From contig LADR01000013.1 of NCBI GenBank assembly GCA_000961655.1, positions 124,001 to 188,000 on the forward strand: 64,000 bases of DNA, given 5' to 3'. Positions 25,564 through 34,703 of the stretch are shown in pieces. Positions within the stretch are counted from its first letter, which is position 1. Every line of letters starts with the position of its first letter. Position numbers and translations under genes: made by a program. The stretch is from Desulfatitalea sp. BRH_c12 (GTDB lineage Bacteria; Desulfobacterota; Desulfobacteria; Desulfobacterales; Desulfosarcinaceae). A model generated the notes under the pieces. It worked only from the letters and a program-made list of their open reading frames with translations, had not been told where the DNA came from and made no database searches.

Positions 25564-26925
25564 TCAAGGGCAACTGGCCTGCCCGCGTAATTTGGCCAGG
25601 GCCATATGGGCTGCATTGATCAAGGGGTGAACCGTCGGCGCGGAGGTCAGCAACGGATGGGTGGCGATCTGCATCATGTCCAACTCCCGGACGTTGAGTT
25701 GCTTCTGGATGCCGACGGCAATCGTATTGATCAATTCTCCGACCGACTCGCCGCCAGCGGCCTGCCCGCCCAGCAGCGTACCGGCCCGATCCGCGAAAAC
25801 CAGCTTGACATGCATCGGCATGGCCCCGGGTAGCGTGCCTGGATGCCGGTCCGGTGCGATACTTCGTCCGCAAACCCACCGAAACCCTTCCTGGCCGCAG
25901 CCCCGGCACGTGAGTCCGGCGCTGGCAAATGCCTTGCCACCGATCTTGGTCGAAAAGGCAGCGATGGTGCCCTGGATCTGCCGCAGCACGCGAATGCCGT
26001 AAATATTGGTCCCGGCAATGCGCGCTTCGGCCGTGGCCGTTGATGCCAGCCAGACAGGCACCTCCTTGCGCGTGAAAAAGTCACGTTTCAGGGCGCAGTC
26101 GCCCACCGCAAAAATCGCCTGGGCATTGGTGCGCATATAATCGTCCACCCAGATCGACCCGCCCGCGGTGATGCGCAGGCCGGCCTCGGCGGCCAAGGCT
26201 ACATTGGGTTTGCCGCCGACCCCGACGATGACCAAGTCGGCCGGTATCTTTTCGCCGTCTTCCAATGTAACCGAACGGACCTGCTCGCCACCGTCGATCG
26301 TCACCACGCGCTGATTCAGATGCAGATGGACGCCGGCCTCTTCGAGCGATTGCTGGATCATGTCGCAGAATTCATCGTCGAAGGCGAAGTACAGCAACTT
26401 GGGCATCATTTCGACCACGTGCACTTCGGCTTTGGACCCGCGCGCGATTTCATCGGCGAATTCTGCTCCGATGAAGCCGCCGCCCAAGATGACGATGCGT
26501 TCGGCCTGACGGCAACGCTCGCGCAAGGTGCGCATGGCGCTCAAGCTTTTCTCGATGCCAAAAACGCCCGGGGTCCGGATGCCGGTCACGGGCGGCATAG
26601 CCGGCATCATGCCTGTGGCCAGCACCAGACGATCGTAGAAGATGCTTTGGCCCGAGGCCAGGTCGATTCTTTTTTCTTCCACATTCAAGGCGATCGCTTT
26701 GTCGATGATCGTTTCGATTTCGGCTTTGTCCAAGGGGCCACAGCCCATGATATTTTGGTTTGGATCGGGAATCGTATGGATCATGTAGGGAATGGCGCAG
26801 GGGATCACGCCATCGCCGACGTCTTTGATCAAACACACCGATCGATGGGGATAGACACTTTTAGCGGTCAAAGCGGTAATCATACCGGCTGGACCACCTC
26901 CGATGATGAGGATATCTTTTTTCAT
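25564..26925 (-). CDS. FAD-dependent pyridine nucleotide-disulfide oxidoreductase
   Basis: 453 residues. FAD-binding GGGPAGMITALTAKS at the N-terminus, second Rossmann motif VILGGGFIGAEFADEI for NAD(P)H around residue 150, and FAVGDCALKRDFF closing the FAD site. Cys in GVIPCAIPYMI sits where NADH oxidase/CoA-disulfide reductase-type enzymes have their redox cysteine. Near the C-terminus a Cys-rich stretch AGLTCRGCGQEGFRWVCG is unusual. Likely acceptor: CoA-, poly- or persulfide, or oxygen. On the same strand as the Hdr/Nuo operon, but a terminator at 27027-27052 lies between, so it may be transcribed separately. Confidence 0.9.
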   Translation of the reverse strand: MKKDILIIGGGPAGMITALTAKSVYPHRSVCLIKDVGDGVIPCAIPYMIHTIPDPNQNIMGCGPLDKAEIETIIDKAIALNVEEKRIDLASGQSIFYDRLVLATGMMPAMPPVTGIRTPGVFGIEKSLSAMRTLRERCRQAERIVILGGGFIGAEFADEIARGSKAEVHVVEMMPKLLYFAFDDEFCDMIQQSLEEAGVHLHLNQRVVTIDGGEQVRSVTLEDGEKIPADLVIVGVGGKPNVALAAEAGLRITAGGSIWVDDYMRTNAQAIFAVGDCALKRDFFTRKEVPVWLASTATAEARIAGTNIYGIRVLRQIQGTIAAFSTKIGGKAFASAGLTCRGCGQEGFRWVCGRSIAPDRHPGTLPGAMPMHVKLVFADRAGTLLGGQAAGGESVGELINTIAVGIQKQLNVRELDMMQIATHPLLTSAPTVHPLINAAHMALAKLRGQASCP

Positions 26926-27026
26926 TACCTTCTCTTTCAGTTCTGTCCGTCACGTCGGAACGGCGGGCGGAAAAATCCGTCGGTCACACAGACGGAGCCC
27001 GGATGAGAATGTGCCTGGTTAACAAA

Positions 27027-27052
27027 GGTGCCGCCCAGACAGCGGCGGCACC
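27027..27052 (-). terminator. Terminator after HdrA-MvhD gene
   Basis: GGTGCCGCC pairs with GGCGGCACC (9 bp, 8-base loop). On the minus strand it is followed by TTTGTT. It lies 15 bases beyond the stop of the HdrA-like gene. Confidence 0.65.
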
Positions 27053-27066
27053 CGTGTGCACGCTAT

Positions 27067-29493
27067 TTAGCTCAGTGCGTAAACGGCTTCATGGTTTTTG
27101 TGGGTAAATCCGATTTGGCCGTTTTGAACCATTTCCCAAAGGCAAGTCGCCACCTGGTTGGGGTCTTCGTGCAGCCGGCCGGTCAGTTCATCCAGATTGA
27201 ACGGCCCTTTGGCAGCCCGGAACACCTGCAATAGCCGCTGTTGCAGGAACTCTTCGGCCAGGACGGCGGAAAAATCCCGATCGTAATCCAGGGCATGGCG
27301 TTGATCGCCCTGATAAGTGTCTTCGCCGGGACGCCGCAGACCTGCCGAGAGCAGATGGCGCACCCGGGTGTTGTGCTTGATCAGGTCATACAGGGCATCC
27401 ACTTTTGCCTGGTCTTCCGGGGTCCTGACCATCGGTCCCATGGCGGCAATGGTGCGGGTGAAGCTGTCCACCGTGCGGACAAAATCTTCCGGACGATTCA
27501 AATCGGCATGTGCCAGTGCGATACGCTCACGTTGGAAGCCGCTCAGGCTGAGCAATTTTTTGATGGTGTTAACGCGCGCCCAGGCATGATCCAGACCATA
27601 GGAGTGATGGCACGTTTCCGGCAGACAGCCGACCAGAACCAGACCGGAGGCGCCTTCTTTCAAGGCGCGCGCCATGGCGCAGGCATCGATCTGTCCCACA
27701 CAGGGCACGCTCAGCAAATGGATGCGCGGATCATACTTCAGACCCTGTTTGCCGGCGATATCCGCCGCGGGCAGTCCGCCCCATCCGCACACGAACGCCA
27801 TGCTTTCGTCCGGCCCCAGTCTTCGCGCCAGGGCGGCCACGCGTGCTTCGCGCTGATCGTTGCTGTTGTTCTGCAACACCAGTGCATGATAGGGGCAGGC
27901 TGCAGCGCAGGTGCCGCCGCCGGTGCACACCATCGGATCGACGATACGCGGCAGGCCGCCGCCCGGGCCCTCTTCCACACCAATGCCGCCACAGTCGCAA
28001 AGTTCCTGGCACTGGCCGCAGCCGATGCACTTTTCGGGGTCAACCACGCACACGATTCGGGGCACGAACAGTTCGCCGGCATTGGCCTTGCGGAACATCT
28101 CGGCCGTCTTGGCCGCTGCCCGCCGGCCCTGGGCAAGGGCGTCTGCCAGACTGCACGGTAAACGGGCGCTGCCGGCCAGGTAGGTCTCTTCACGGCCCAC
28201 CATTTCGGGACGCACGCGGGCATGATGACCGGTCAGAAAGCGTCCTTCCTTATGAACGAGACCCAGGATACGGGCGACACGCAGGGTTTCACCAGTGATC
28301 ATGCGTTCGGGCGACAGGACCAGATGGTTCCAGCGCAGTTCGTGCTCGACATGATCCGACAGGTTGCAGAAGGTCAGAAAACCATCCTGCACGGTGGGCC
28401 GCATGGCACCGTCGTATGGAATCCACAAAAGGTTCAATTTGCGGTTCATGGCGCGTTCGGCGGCTGTCAGCGGCACCTCCATCTGCTGGTTGTAGAGCAT
28501 GATAACCGTCGCGGCCGGAGAGGTCTGACGAATGTGGGCGGCCATCTGCCAGGCGCTTTTGGCGGACAAGGCGGCAAATTCAGGTTGGCCGTTTTCATAA
28601 TCGCTGATCCAGAAAACCACGGTTCCCTTGGGAGGCCCACTGCGCAGAATGAGACTTTCCATTTCCGATGGGATCATAACCGTTTTGCCATCATGGCCGA
28701 ATCCGGGCTTAGGCCGCGTGAACTGGGCATCCAGGCAGGCGATGATGGCGCCGGCCGTGAATTTTTCATGCGCTCCCTGATCATCGCTGAACGTCAAGGT
28801 ATAATCGCCGGTCACGCCGGAGAGCATCGCCAGCTTGCGCCCGACCAGAAGCTTTCCATGTGGGCTTTGCAATGCCTCCTGAATGGATTTTTGCAGGCGT
28901 GGATGGTAGGATTGCTCTCCAGGATAGGTTTCATGAATCCGTTCGATGATGAGACCGGGATCGGCACTTTCAACGGCCAACCGGTAATCGATCTTCTGGC
29001 GGGCCATTTCGGCTGCCGCGGAAAACGAAGCGATGCCGTTGCCCACAATCACCACAGGACCCTGCAGGCGGGCGCGGGTCAAGCTGCTGGGGCGCAGTGC
29101 GGTCATCTCGGCTACGGCCGCCGCAATCAACTTGGCGGACTTTGTGGCCTTCTGTTCGGCGTCAAGGTCCGATACGGTGGCCACGTGGCCGCGCAGATTG
29201 ACCATGTCGATCTGACCCTTGAGGAGTTCCAACGGGCGCAGATGCTCTTCGAACTTGCTCAACATCAGCCGGTTCTCGCAGCCGGCCACGATCACGCGGT
29301 TGAGTTGTTTGTCGACCGCGATCTGGGTGATTTGCTCCAGGCCGGGCTTGAGGCACGCAAAGGCCATCGTCGCGCAATGGGCCACATCCGGTTCGGCGCC
29401 GACCGATTTTTCCAATTGTTCCAAATTAATGAACGGTGCAATCTTGTCTCCGCATTTGCAGAGAAAAACACCGGTTTTGGCATAGGCACTCAT
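27067..29493 (-). CDS. HdrA-like flavoprotein fused to MvhD-like iron-sulfur domain
   Basis: 808 residues. N-terminal HdrA-type region with VFLCKCGDKIA and VIVAGCENRL, then a Rossmann FAD-binding segment VVIVGNGIASFSAAAEM (~145-160). Two [4Fe-4S] motifs follow (~480-540: CIGCGQCQELC; CTGGGTCAAACP). Residues ~560-700 are MvhD/FlpD-like (FVCGWGG, SVPCVGQIDACAM, LVGCLPETCHHSYG). The last ~45 residues look like a small winged helix. HdrA-MvhD chains take part in flavin-based electron bifurcation or transfer. It is the last gene of the NuoE-NuoF-HoxU-like operon, so electrons probably pass between NAD(H) and this subunit. GGAGGAAACC precedes ATG 29493; the ATG four codons upstream is less well placed. 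Confidence 0.9.
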   Translation of the reverse strand: MSAYAKTGVFLCKCGDKIAPFINLEQLEKSVGAEPDVAHCATMAFACLKPGLEQITQIAVDKQLNRVIVAGCENRLMLSKFEEHLRPLELLKGQIDMVNLRGHVATVSDLDAEQKATKSAKLIAAAVAEMTALRPSSLTRARLQGPVVIVGNGIASFSAAAEMARQKIDYRLAVESADPGLIIERIHETYPGEQSYHPRLQKSIQEALQSPHGKLLVGRKLAMLSGVTGDYTLTFSDDQGAHEKFTAGAIIACLDAQFTRPKPGFGHDGKTVMIPSEMESLILRSGPPKGTVVFWISDYENGQPEFAALSAKSAWQMAAHIRQTSPAATVIMLYNQQMEVPLTAAERAMNRKLNLLWIPYDGAMRPTVQDGFLTFCNLSDHVEHELRWNHLVLSPERMITGETLRVARILGLVHKEGRFLTGHHARVRPEMVGREETYLAGSARLPCSLADALAQGRRAAAKTAEMFRKANAGELFVPRIVCVVDPEKCIGCGQCQELCDCGGIGVEEGPGGGLPRIVDPMVCTGGGTCAAACPYHALVLQNNSNDQREARVAALARRLGPDESMAFVCGWGGLPAADIAGKQGLKYDPRIHLLSVPCVGQIDACAMARALKEGASGLVLVGCLPETCHHSYGLDHAWARVNTIKKLLSLSGFQRERIALAHADLNRPEDFVRTVDSFTRTIAAMGPMVRTPEDQAKVDALYDLIKHNTRVRHLLSAGLRRPGEDTYQGDQRHALDYDRDFSAVLAEEFLQQRLLQVFRAAKGPFNLDELTGRLHEDPNQVATCLWEMVQNGQIGFTHKNHEAVYALS

Positions 29494-29608
29494 GGTTTCC
29501 TCCATGTTCTTTAATGGGTTAATTCGTTGATTCTTTGATCCGTCCTTGAATGCGCGATGTTCGCCGCCTTTTCCGAATAAAGATCCAACGACTTAACGAT
29601 TTCGACGT

Positions 29609-30211
29609 CTATCCCAACTGGGTCAAGTTTGTGGCCGGCACGCCGCGTATTGAGTCGAAGATGCTCTGCATGGCCCCGGTAGGACATATGGTCACGCAAC
29701 TGCCGCACGCCACACAGACATCCGTGGGCTTGGCAAAGGGCGCACCGACCCGTTTGTGAACGCCGCGGTCCACGGTGGCGATGGCCGACAAGCCGACGAC
29801 CTCCTCGCAGACCCGCGCGCATAAACCGCACACCATGCAGGTTTGCTCAGGGTCATGGCTTTCAAAACGCGTGCTTGTGACACCGTGTTTGGCTGCCATT
29901 CGCGCGATCTCCGGGCTGGCCGGGCAGGCCGCCAGCAGCATCTCAAAAACCCAGCGCCGGACATTGCGGACCCTTTCAGTTTCGGTGAACACTTGCAGGC
30001 CTTCGGCCACCGGATAGATGCACGAGGCCACCAGTTTGGACCACGAGCCTTCGCGCAGTTCCACCATGCACAAGCGGCAGGCGCCACTGGCGCTGACGGC
30101 CGGGTGAAAACACAAGGTCGGAATGTCGATGTCGTGTTCGCGCGCGGTTTCCAGCACCGTCCAGCCTGGCCGCGCACTAACTTCCTGGTCGTTTATTTTA
30201 AATGTGATCAT
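29609..30211 (-). CDS. HoxU/NuoG-like iron-sulfur subunit of NADH diaphorase
   Basis: 200 residues. A [2Fe-2S] ferredoxin domain (~1-80: CFHPAVSASGACRLCMVEL, SCIYPV) is followed by a short 4Fe-4S region (CMVCGLCARVCEEV; CVACGSCVTICPTGAM). This is the small HoxU-type version of the NuoG N-terminus and lacks the molybdopterin-like domain. It carries electrons from the NuoF flavin to the partner module, here probably the HdrA-MvhD protein. AAGGAG lies 9 bases before ATG 30211, so that start is preferred over 30220. It is 18 bases past the NuoF-like stop. Confidence 0.9.
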   Translation of the reverse strand: MITFKINDQEVSARPGWTVLETAREHDIDIPTLCFHPAVSASGACRLCMVELREGSWSKLVASCIYPVAEGLQVFTETERVRNVRRWVFEMLLAACPASPEIARMAAKHGVTSTRFESHDPEQTCMVCGLCARVCEEVVGLSAIATVDRGVHKRVGAPFAKPTDVCVACGSCVTICPTGAMQSIFDSIRGVPATNLTQLG

Positions 30212-30229
30212 GGATCGCATCTCCTTCGG

Positions 30230-32131
30230 TTAAGAAATTAGCACGGCGCCGAATTTGCAGGATTCCTTGCAAATGCCGCAGCGTAGGCACTTTTCAGCAT
30301 CGATGACATGCGGCTGTTTTTTCTTGCCGCTGATGCACTGCACCGGACACTGGCGCGCACAGGTCATGCAGCCGGTGCACAGCGCCGGATCGATGGCATA
30401 GGTGATCAGGTCCTTGCAGACACCGGCCGGGCAGCGATGATCCTGAACATGGGCCAGATACTCTTCTTTAAAGTAACGGATGGTGGTCAACACAGGGTTA
30501 GGCGCACTGGCCCCCAGGGCGCACAGGGCGCCATCCTGGATGGCCTGGGCCAGGCTGGTCAGATCGGCGATATCCTGTTCGGAGCCGACGCCTTTTGAAA
30601 AACTGTCCAGAATTTCGCGCATGCGCGTCAGTCCCAGTCGGCAGGGCAGGCATTTACCGCACGATTCTTCTTCCAGAAAATGAAGAAAATAGCGGGCCAC
30701 ATCCACCACACAGTCGCTGTCGTCCATGACGATCATACCGCCCGAACCCATCATGGAACCGGCGGCGACCAGTGAATCGTAATCCACAGGGGTGTCTTTT
30801 AAATGGTAAGGAATGCAGCCGCCCGAGGGGCCGCCGGTCTGGACGGCTTTGAAAGGTTTGCCGTTGGGTACGCCGCCGCCGATCTTTTCGACGAGTGTTG
30901 ATAACGGCAAACCCATCGGCACTTCGACAAGCCCGACGTTATTGACCTTGCCCACCAGGGAAAAAACTTTGGTGCCCGTCGAGTGGGGGACGCCTATCTG
31001 GTTGTACCAGTCGGCGCCGCGCGCGATGATAGGGGGCACATTGGCCCAGGTCTCCACATTGTTCAGCACGGTCGGTCTGCCCCACAATCCTTCTTCGACC
31101 GAGCGGATGTATTTGGGCCGCGGGTTGCCCGGTTTGCCCTCGATGGAGGTGAAAAGGGCCGTGGATTCACCGCAGACAAAGGCGCCCGCGCCCCGGTTGA
31201 TGCGGGCGTCAAAGGAAAAGCCGGAATTGAGGATGTTCTCGCCCAGCAAGCCGTACGCCCTGGCCTGTGCCATGGCGATCTCGAGGTGACGGATGGCCAA
31301 CGGGTATTCCGCGCGGACATAAAGATACCCGTTTTCAGCACCCAGGGCATAAGCGCCGATGATCAGGCCTTCCAGAACGGCATGCGGGTCGCCCTCCATG
31401 ACTGCGCAATCCATGAAAGCGCCTGGATCGCCTTCATCGCCATTGACCACCACGTAAACCGGGCGACCCTTCTTTTTGATCGCACTCAGGGCGCTGCGCC
31501 ACTTGCGTCCGGTAGAAAAGCCGGCCCCACCGCGTCCGCGCAACCCGGATTTTTCGATTTCGGCCACCACCTGTTCGGGCGTCATCGTGGTCAATGCTTT
31601 GGCAAGGGCCTGGTAGCCACCGGCCTCGATGGTATCGGAAATGTCGGTGGGATCGATCTTGCCCACGTTGCGCAGCACGACACGCTCTTGCAACTTGTAA
31701 AAAGGAATGTCGTCCTGCGTAAAAACCAAATCGCCGGTATCCGGATTTCGGTAGAGCAGCCGATCCACCGCCTGGCCTTCGATCAGGGTGCGCTGCACGA
31801 TTTCTGCTACATCTTTGGGTTGCACCCGCTGATAGAACAACCCTTGCGGGCGAATGACCACCAGCGGCCCACGTGAGCACAGGCCATGACAGCCGGTGGT
31901 TTTGATACCAGGCATTACTTTGGCCTGGATGCCGGCTGTTTCGAGCGCATCCCGGAAAGCCTGGGAGACCTTGGCGCTGCCGCTGGCCAAGCATCCCGTG
32001 CCGTGGCAGACCACCACTTCCAGCCGTTGGGGATCGCGTTCGGCAATGATCCGGTCGCGCAGAGCGTTCAGCTCTTCAGCGGATTGGAGCCGCACGGGTT
32101 CCGTTTTCACTGCAATCGCCGAATTATGCAT
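30230..32131 (-). CDS. NuoF/HoxF-like NADH-binding flavoprotein
   Basis: 633 residues. N-terminal thioredoxin-like [2Fe-2S] domain (VVCHGTGCLASGS; TGCHGLCSRGP), FMN/NADH-binding core (GLRGRGGAGFSTGRKW; VVNGDEGDPGAFMD), the [4Fe-4S] motif ESCGKCLPCRLG, and a C-terminal pair of ferredoxin clusters (CTGCMTCARQCP; CLRCGICKESC). It oxidises or produces NADH as the diaphorase of a soluble complex, as in NADH-dependent hydrogenases or Hdr-linked complexes. Its start overlaps the NuoE-like gene by 8 bases. No hydrogenase catalytic subunit is in the window, so the partner is most likely the HdrA-like protein. Confidence 0.94.
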   Translation of the reverse strand: MHNSAIAVKTEPVRLQSAEELNALRDRIIAERDPQRLEVVVCHGTGCLASGSAKVSQAFRDALETAGIQAKVMPGIKTTGCHGLCSRGPLVVIRPQGLFYQRVQPKDVAEIVQRTLIEGQAVDRLLYRNPDTGDLVFTQDDIPFYKLQERVVLRNVGKIDPTDISDTIEAGGYQALAKALTTMTPEQVVAEIEKSGLRGRGGAGFSTGRKWRSALSAIKKKGRPVYVVVNGDEGDPGAFMDCAVMEGDPHAVLEGLIIGAYALGAENGYLYVRAEYPLAIRHLEIAMAQARAYGLLGENILNSGFSFDARINRGAGAFVCGESTALFTSIEGKPGNPRPKYIRSVEEGLWGRPTVLNNVETWANVPPIIARGADWYNQIGVPHSTGTKVFSLVGKVNNVGLVEVPMGLPLSTLVEKIGGGVPNGKPFKAVQTGGPSGGCIPYHLKDTPVDYDSLVAAGSMMGSGGMIVMDDSDCVVDVARYFLHFLEEESCGKCLPCRLGLTRMREILDSFSKGVGSEQDIADLTSLAQAIQDGALCALGASAPNPVLTTIRYFKEEYLAHVQDHRCPAGVCKDLITYAIDPALCTGCMTCARQCPVQCISGKKKQPHVIDAEKCLRCGICKESCKFGAVLIS

Positions 32132-32621
32132 GGCCAGCCTCCTTTTCGTCTGCCGCGTCTGTCTGGTCGAGTGCGTTTAGACGTTTTTCCAACTTTCTGG
32201 CCGTTGCATTGGGATGGTACTCATCATCGATAATCGCCACGGGAGACAATGCGCAGGCGCCAACACAGTTGACGGTGTTCAGGGTGTAGCGCATATCCGC
32301 CGTTGTTTCACCCGCCTTGATGTTCAGGCGCCGTTCGAGATCCTCGACCAGGCGTTGGCCGCCTTTCAAGTGGCAGGCCGTGCCCAGGCAAACCCGAATT
32401 TCGTGCTCGCCGCTGGGATCGAGGCGAAAGGATTGATAAAAAGTTGCCACCGAATAGCCTTGGGTCAGCGGTACGCCGGTTCGGTCGCAGGCCAGTTGCA
32501 TGGCCTCCGGCGAAATGTAACCGTAACTGGATTGAATATCCTGCAGTAAAAAGATGAGATATTCGGGCTTGTCCGGATAGCGCTCGATAATCTCATCGAT
32601 TTGAACGCCGAAGTTTTCCAT
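32124..32621 (-). CDS. NuoE/HoxE-like [2Fe-2S] subunit
   Basis: 165 residues, the usual length. Thioredoxin-like [2Fe-2S] fold with the four ligands in VCLGTACHLKGG (C-x4-C) and VNCVGACALSPV (C-x3-C). Transfers electrons in the diaphorase with the NuoF-like protein, whose gene overlaps its end. First gene of the operon: the ATG follows CAAGGAGGAAAACCG, ~40 bases downstream of the expected start of the sigma-54 promoter at 32671-32685. Confidence 0.93.
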   Translation of the reverse strand: MENFGVQIDEIIERYPDKPEYLIFLLQDIQSSYGYISPEAMQLACDRTGVPLTQGYSVATFYQSFRLDPSGEHEIRVCLGTACHLKGGQRLVEDLERRLNIKAGETTADMRYTLNTVNCVGACALSPVAIIDDEYHPNATARKLEKRLNALDQTDAADEKEAGHA

Positions 32622-32670
32622 CGGTTTTCCTCCTTGGTAAGAGTCGGTTAAGCTTTGCTTGGTTGTATGA

Positions 32671-32685
32671 GCAATCTTGATGCCA
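32671..32685 (-). promoter_or_regulatory. Sigma-54 promoter for the NuoEF/HdrA operon
   Basis: The minus strand reads TGGCAT-CAAGA-TTGC, matching the -24/-12 consensus closely, with a start site expected ~32659. The perfect dyad TGAAACA-AAAG-TGTTTCA lies ~100 bases upstream. Confidence 0.82.
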
Positions 32686-32777
32686 CTGATATATGTAATT
32701 GATTTTAAATAAAATATTTTAAATTTGAAGACTCGATGGGGGCGTTGGGCCGCGCATTCGAGAGCCCCTTGCGCAGT

Positions 32778-32837
32778 TGAAACAAAAGTGTTTCATTCCG
32801 GGCCTGAATCCCGTTTCAGCCGTTCGCGCGATGAAAC
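32778..32837. promoter_or_regulatory. TGAAACA dyads, likely enhancer sites
   Basis: TGAAACA-AAAG-TGTTTCA (32778-32795) is a perfect 7-bp-arm dyad. A second, looser pair GTTTCA...TGAAAC lies at 32813-32837. Both sit 95-165 bases upstream of the operon's sigma-54 promoter and just after the regulator gene at 32905. Confidence 0.65.
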
Positions 32838-32904
32838 AAGCGTGGGCAACGACGGCCGTTTTACATTCGTGCAGGCGGGATACCGCTGAACCCATCGATT
32901 CTTC

Positions 32905-34638
32905 CTATGCCATCCCAAGGGATTTCATACGCCGCCACATGGAGGTGCGGCTGATGCCCAACAGCCGGGAAGCCGCCTCGCGCCGCCCACCTGTTTTGGC
33001 CAGGGCCCAGGCCAGGACTTCGCGGTCGTCACTGTTTCCGAGCTGTGGCGGCAATGCTCCCGGGACGCTGTGCAGGGTTTCAAAGACCTCCGGCTCGGGC
33101 AGGTGATGTTGGAAAATGACCGGTCCTTTGACGAAGACAAAGGCGTGTTCGATGCAGCGTTCCAGTTCGCGCACATTGCCGGGCCATTCGTATTCCATGA
33201 ACCGTCGCAGTACTTTCGGATCCAGCGAACGGACCTGCTTGCCGGTTCGGGCGCTGTATTTTTTGATGAAATGATCGACCAATAAGGGCAAATCAGCCAT
33301 CCGCTGCCTTAAGGGGGGTACGGTCACTGTCACGGTGCGCAGGCGATAATACAGATCTTCGCGGAAGCGTTTTTGCACGATGGCCTTGGAGAGATCCTGG
33401 TGGGTGGCGCTGATCAGGCGCGCTTCGAAGGGGACCGACCGTGTGCCGCCCACGCGCTCGAAACGGCGCTGCTCGATCACGCCAAGCAATTTGACCTGCA
33501 ACTCGGGCTTGAGTTCCCCGATTTCATCCAGGAGCAAGGTGCCCCGGCCAGCCATTTCGAAACGTCCCGGGCGGGTTTGTTCAGCGCCGGTATAGGCACC
33601 TTTTTCGCATCCGAACAACTCCGCCTCGATCAGGGTCTGGGTCAACGCCGCGCAATTGACCGCGACAAAGGGTGCCGCGGCGTGAGCGGAGATTTGGTGC
33701 AGGGTCCGTGCAATCAATTCTTTGCCGGTACCGCTTTCACCGCAAATCAGGACATTCGCGCTACTGGCGGCCAAGTCGGGCAGAAGGGCAAAAAGAGTGC
33801 GCATGGGGGCGCTATTGCCAACGATGGCGTGGAAGCAGCCGGGCTCCCCTAATGGCGTTGGGCGATCCCCGCCAGTAGCATGGAACGTTTCAATCGCGCC
33901 GACGGTTTTCCCCTGACGATCCTTCAACAGGCTGACGTTCACCGAGAGCGTCCGGCGCAGGCCGTTGCGGGTCACCGCGCAGACCTGTCGGTCCATTTCC
34001 GGCTCTTTACGGTCCAGGGCCTGTCGCATCGGGCACCTTTTGTGGCAGCTGTCCGAGCGAAATATCTCCCAGCAGTGGCGTCCCAAGGCTTCTTCACGGC
34101 TGAATCCGGTGATCAGTTCAGCGGCCTGGTTGAATGAGTGAATGCGCCATTGGGCATCAATGGTGAAGCTGCCCTTGGGCAGGTGCTCATAGAGCGACTG
34201 GGTATCGTGCCCGGTTTGAGTGCCGACGAGAGACTCGGGCCCTGACCCGCTCAGGTCTTCGGGGCTACGACCGCAGTTCAGAATGACAATGACGCCGAGT
34301 GCGCCGCGTTCGTTGCCGAGCAAGGGCTGAAGTTCCAAAAGGCAAGGTCGTGTGGCGCTGTTCGCCTGCTGCAGGCCAGCCCGCATTCCACTAAAAGAAC
34401 GCCCATGCTGCAGGACCGCCGCGAAAGCAGCGTGCAACGGCGCGATGTCTTTGGGGGTGAACAGCGCTTCCAGGTGCAGGGTGTCGCCCGGCGCCGGCGC
34501 CCATTTCAGGAGCGCCCGGGCCGCGCTATTGATGCTCATGATGGCAAAGCTGCGCGACAATGCCAAAACCCCTTTTTCGGGTGAAACATCTGCAACATCC
34601 GGGAGCGCTTGGTGCGTTGTAATAAGTGGTTCGTTCAT
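32905..34638 (-). CDS. PAS-domain sigma-54-dependent activator (HdrA/Nuo operon)
   Basis: 577 residues. Two N-terminal PAS-like domains (~20-125 and ~145-250), the AAA+ domain (~265-500) with CGESGTGKE and RGTLLLDEIGE, a GAYTGA sigma-54 loop, and a Fis-type HTH at the end (GGRREAASRLLGISRTSMWRRMK). The second PAS carries Cys189, Cys198 and Cys202 (C-x8-C-x3-C). It lies directly upstream of the NuoE-F operon, whose intergenic region holds a sigma-54 promoter and dyads, so it is the probable activator. Its own start region contains a sigma-54-like promoter. The ATG follows GAGGCAACC. Confidence 0.93.
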   Translation of the reverse strand: MNEPLITTHQALPDVADVSPEKGVLALSRSFAIMSINSAARALLKWAPAPGDTLHLEALFTPKDIAPLHAAFAAVLQHGRSFSGMRAGLQQANSATRPCLLELQPLLGNERGALGVIVILNCGRSPEDLSGSGPESLVGTQTGHDTQSLYEHLPKGSFTIDAQWRIHSFNQAAELITGFSREEALGRHCWEIFRSDSCHKRCPMRQALDRKEPEMDRQVCAVTRNGLRRTLSVNVSLLKDRQGKTVGAIETFHATGGDRPTPLGEPGCFHAIVGNSAPMRTLFALLPDLAASSANVLICGESGTGKELIARTLHQISAHAAAPFVAVNCAALTQTLIEAELFGCEKGAYTGAEQTRPGRFEMAGRGTLLLDEIGELKPELQVKLLGVIEQRRFERVGGTRSVPFEARLISATHQDLSKAIVQKRFREDLYYRLRTVTVTVPPLRQRMADLPLLVDHFIKKYSARTGKQVRSLDPKVLRRFMEYEWPGNVRELERCIEHAFVFVKGPVIFQHHLPEPEVFETLHSVPGALPPQLGNSDDREVLAWALAKTGGRREAASRLLGISRTSMWRRMKSLGMA

Positions 34639-34688
34639 GGTTGCCTCGATGGGGTTTGACGCTACACGCGAAATCGGTTACCCCTATG

Positions 34689-34703
34689 GCAATAACCATG
34701 CCC
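34689..34703 (-). promoter_or_regulatory. Possible sigma-54 promoter of the 32905 regulator gene
   Basis: The minus strand reads GGGCAT-GGTTA-TTGC, with GG and GC correctly spaced; the first base differs from consensus. The gene start (34638) is ~40 bases past the expected start site. TGAAACA half-sites near 34818 and 34904 and the palindrome TTCCAT-AAAA-ATGGAA (34843-34858) lie upstream. Confidence 0.5.
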
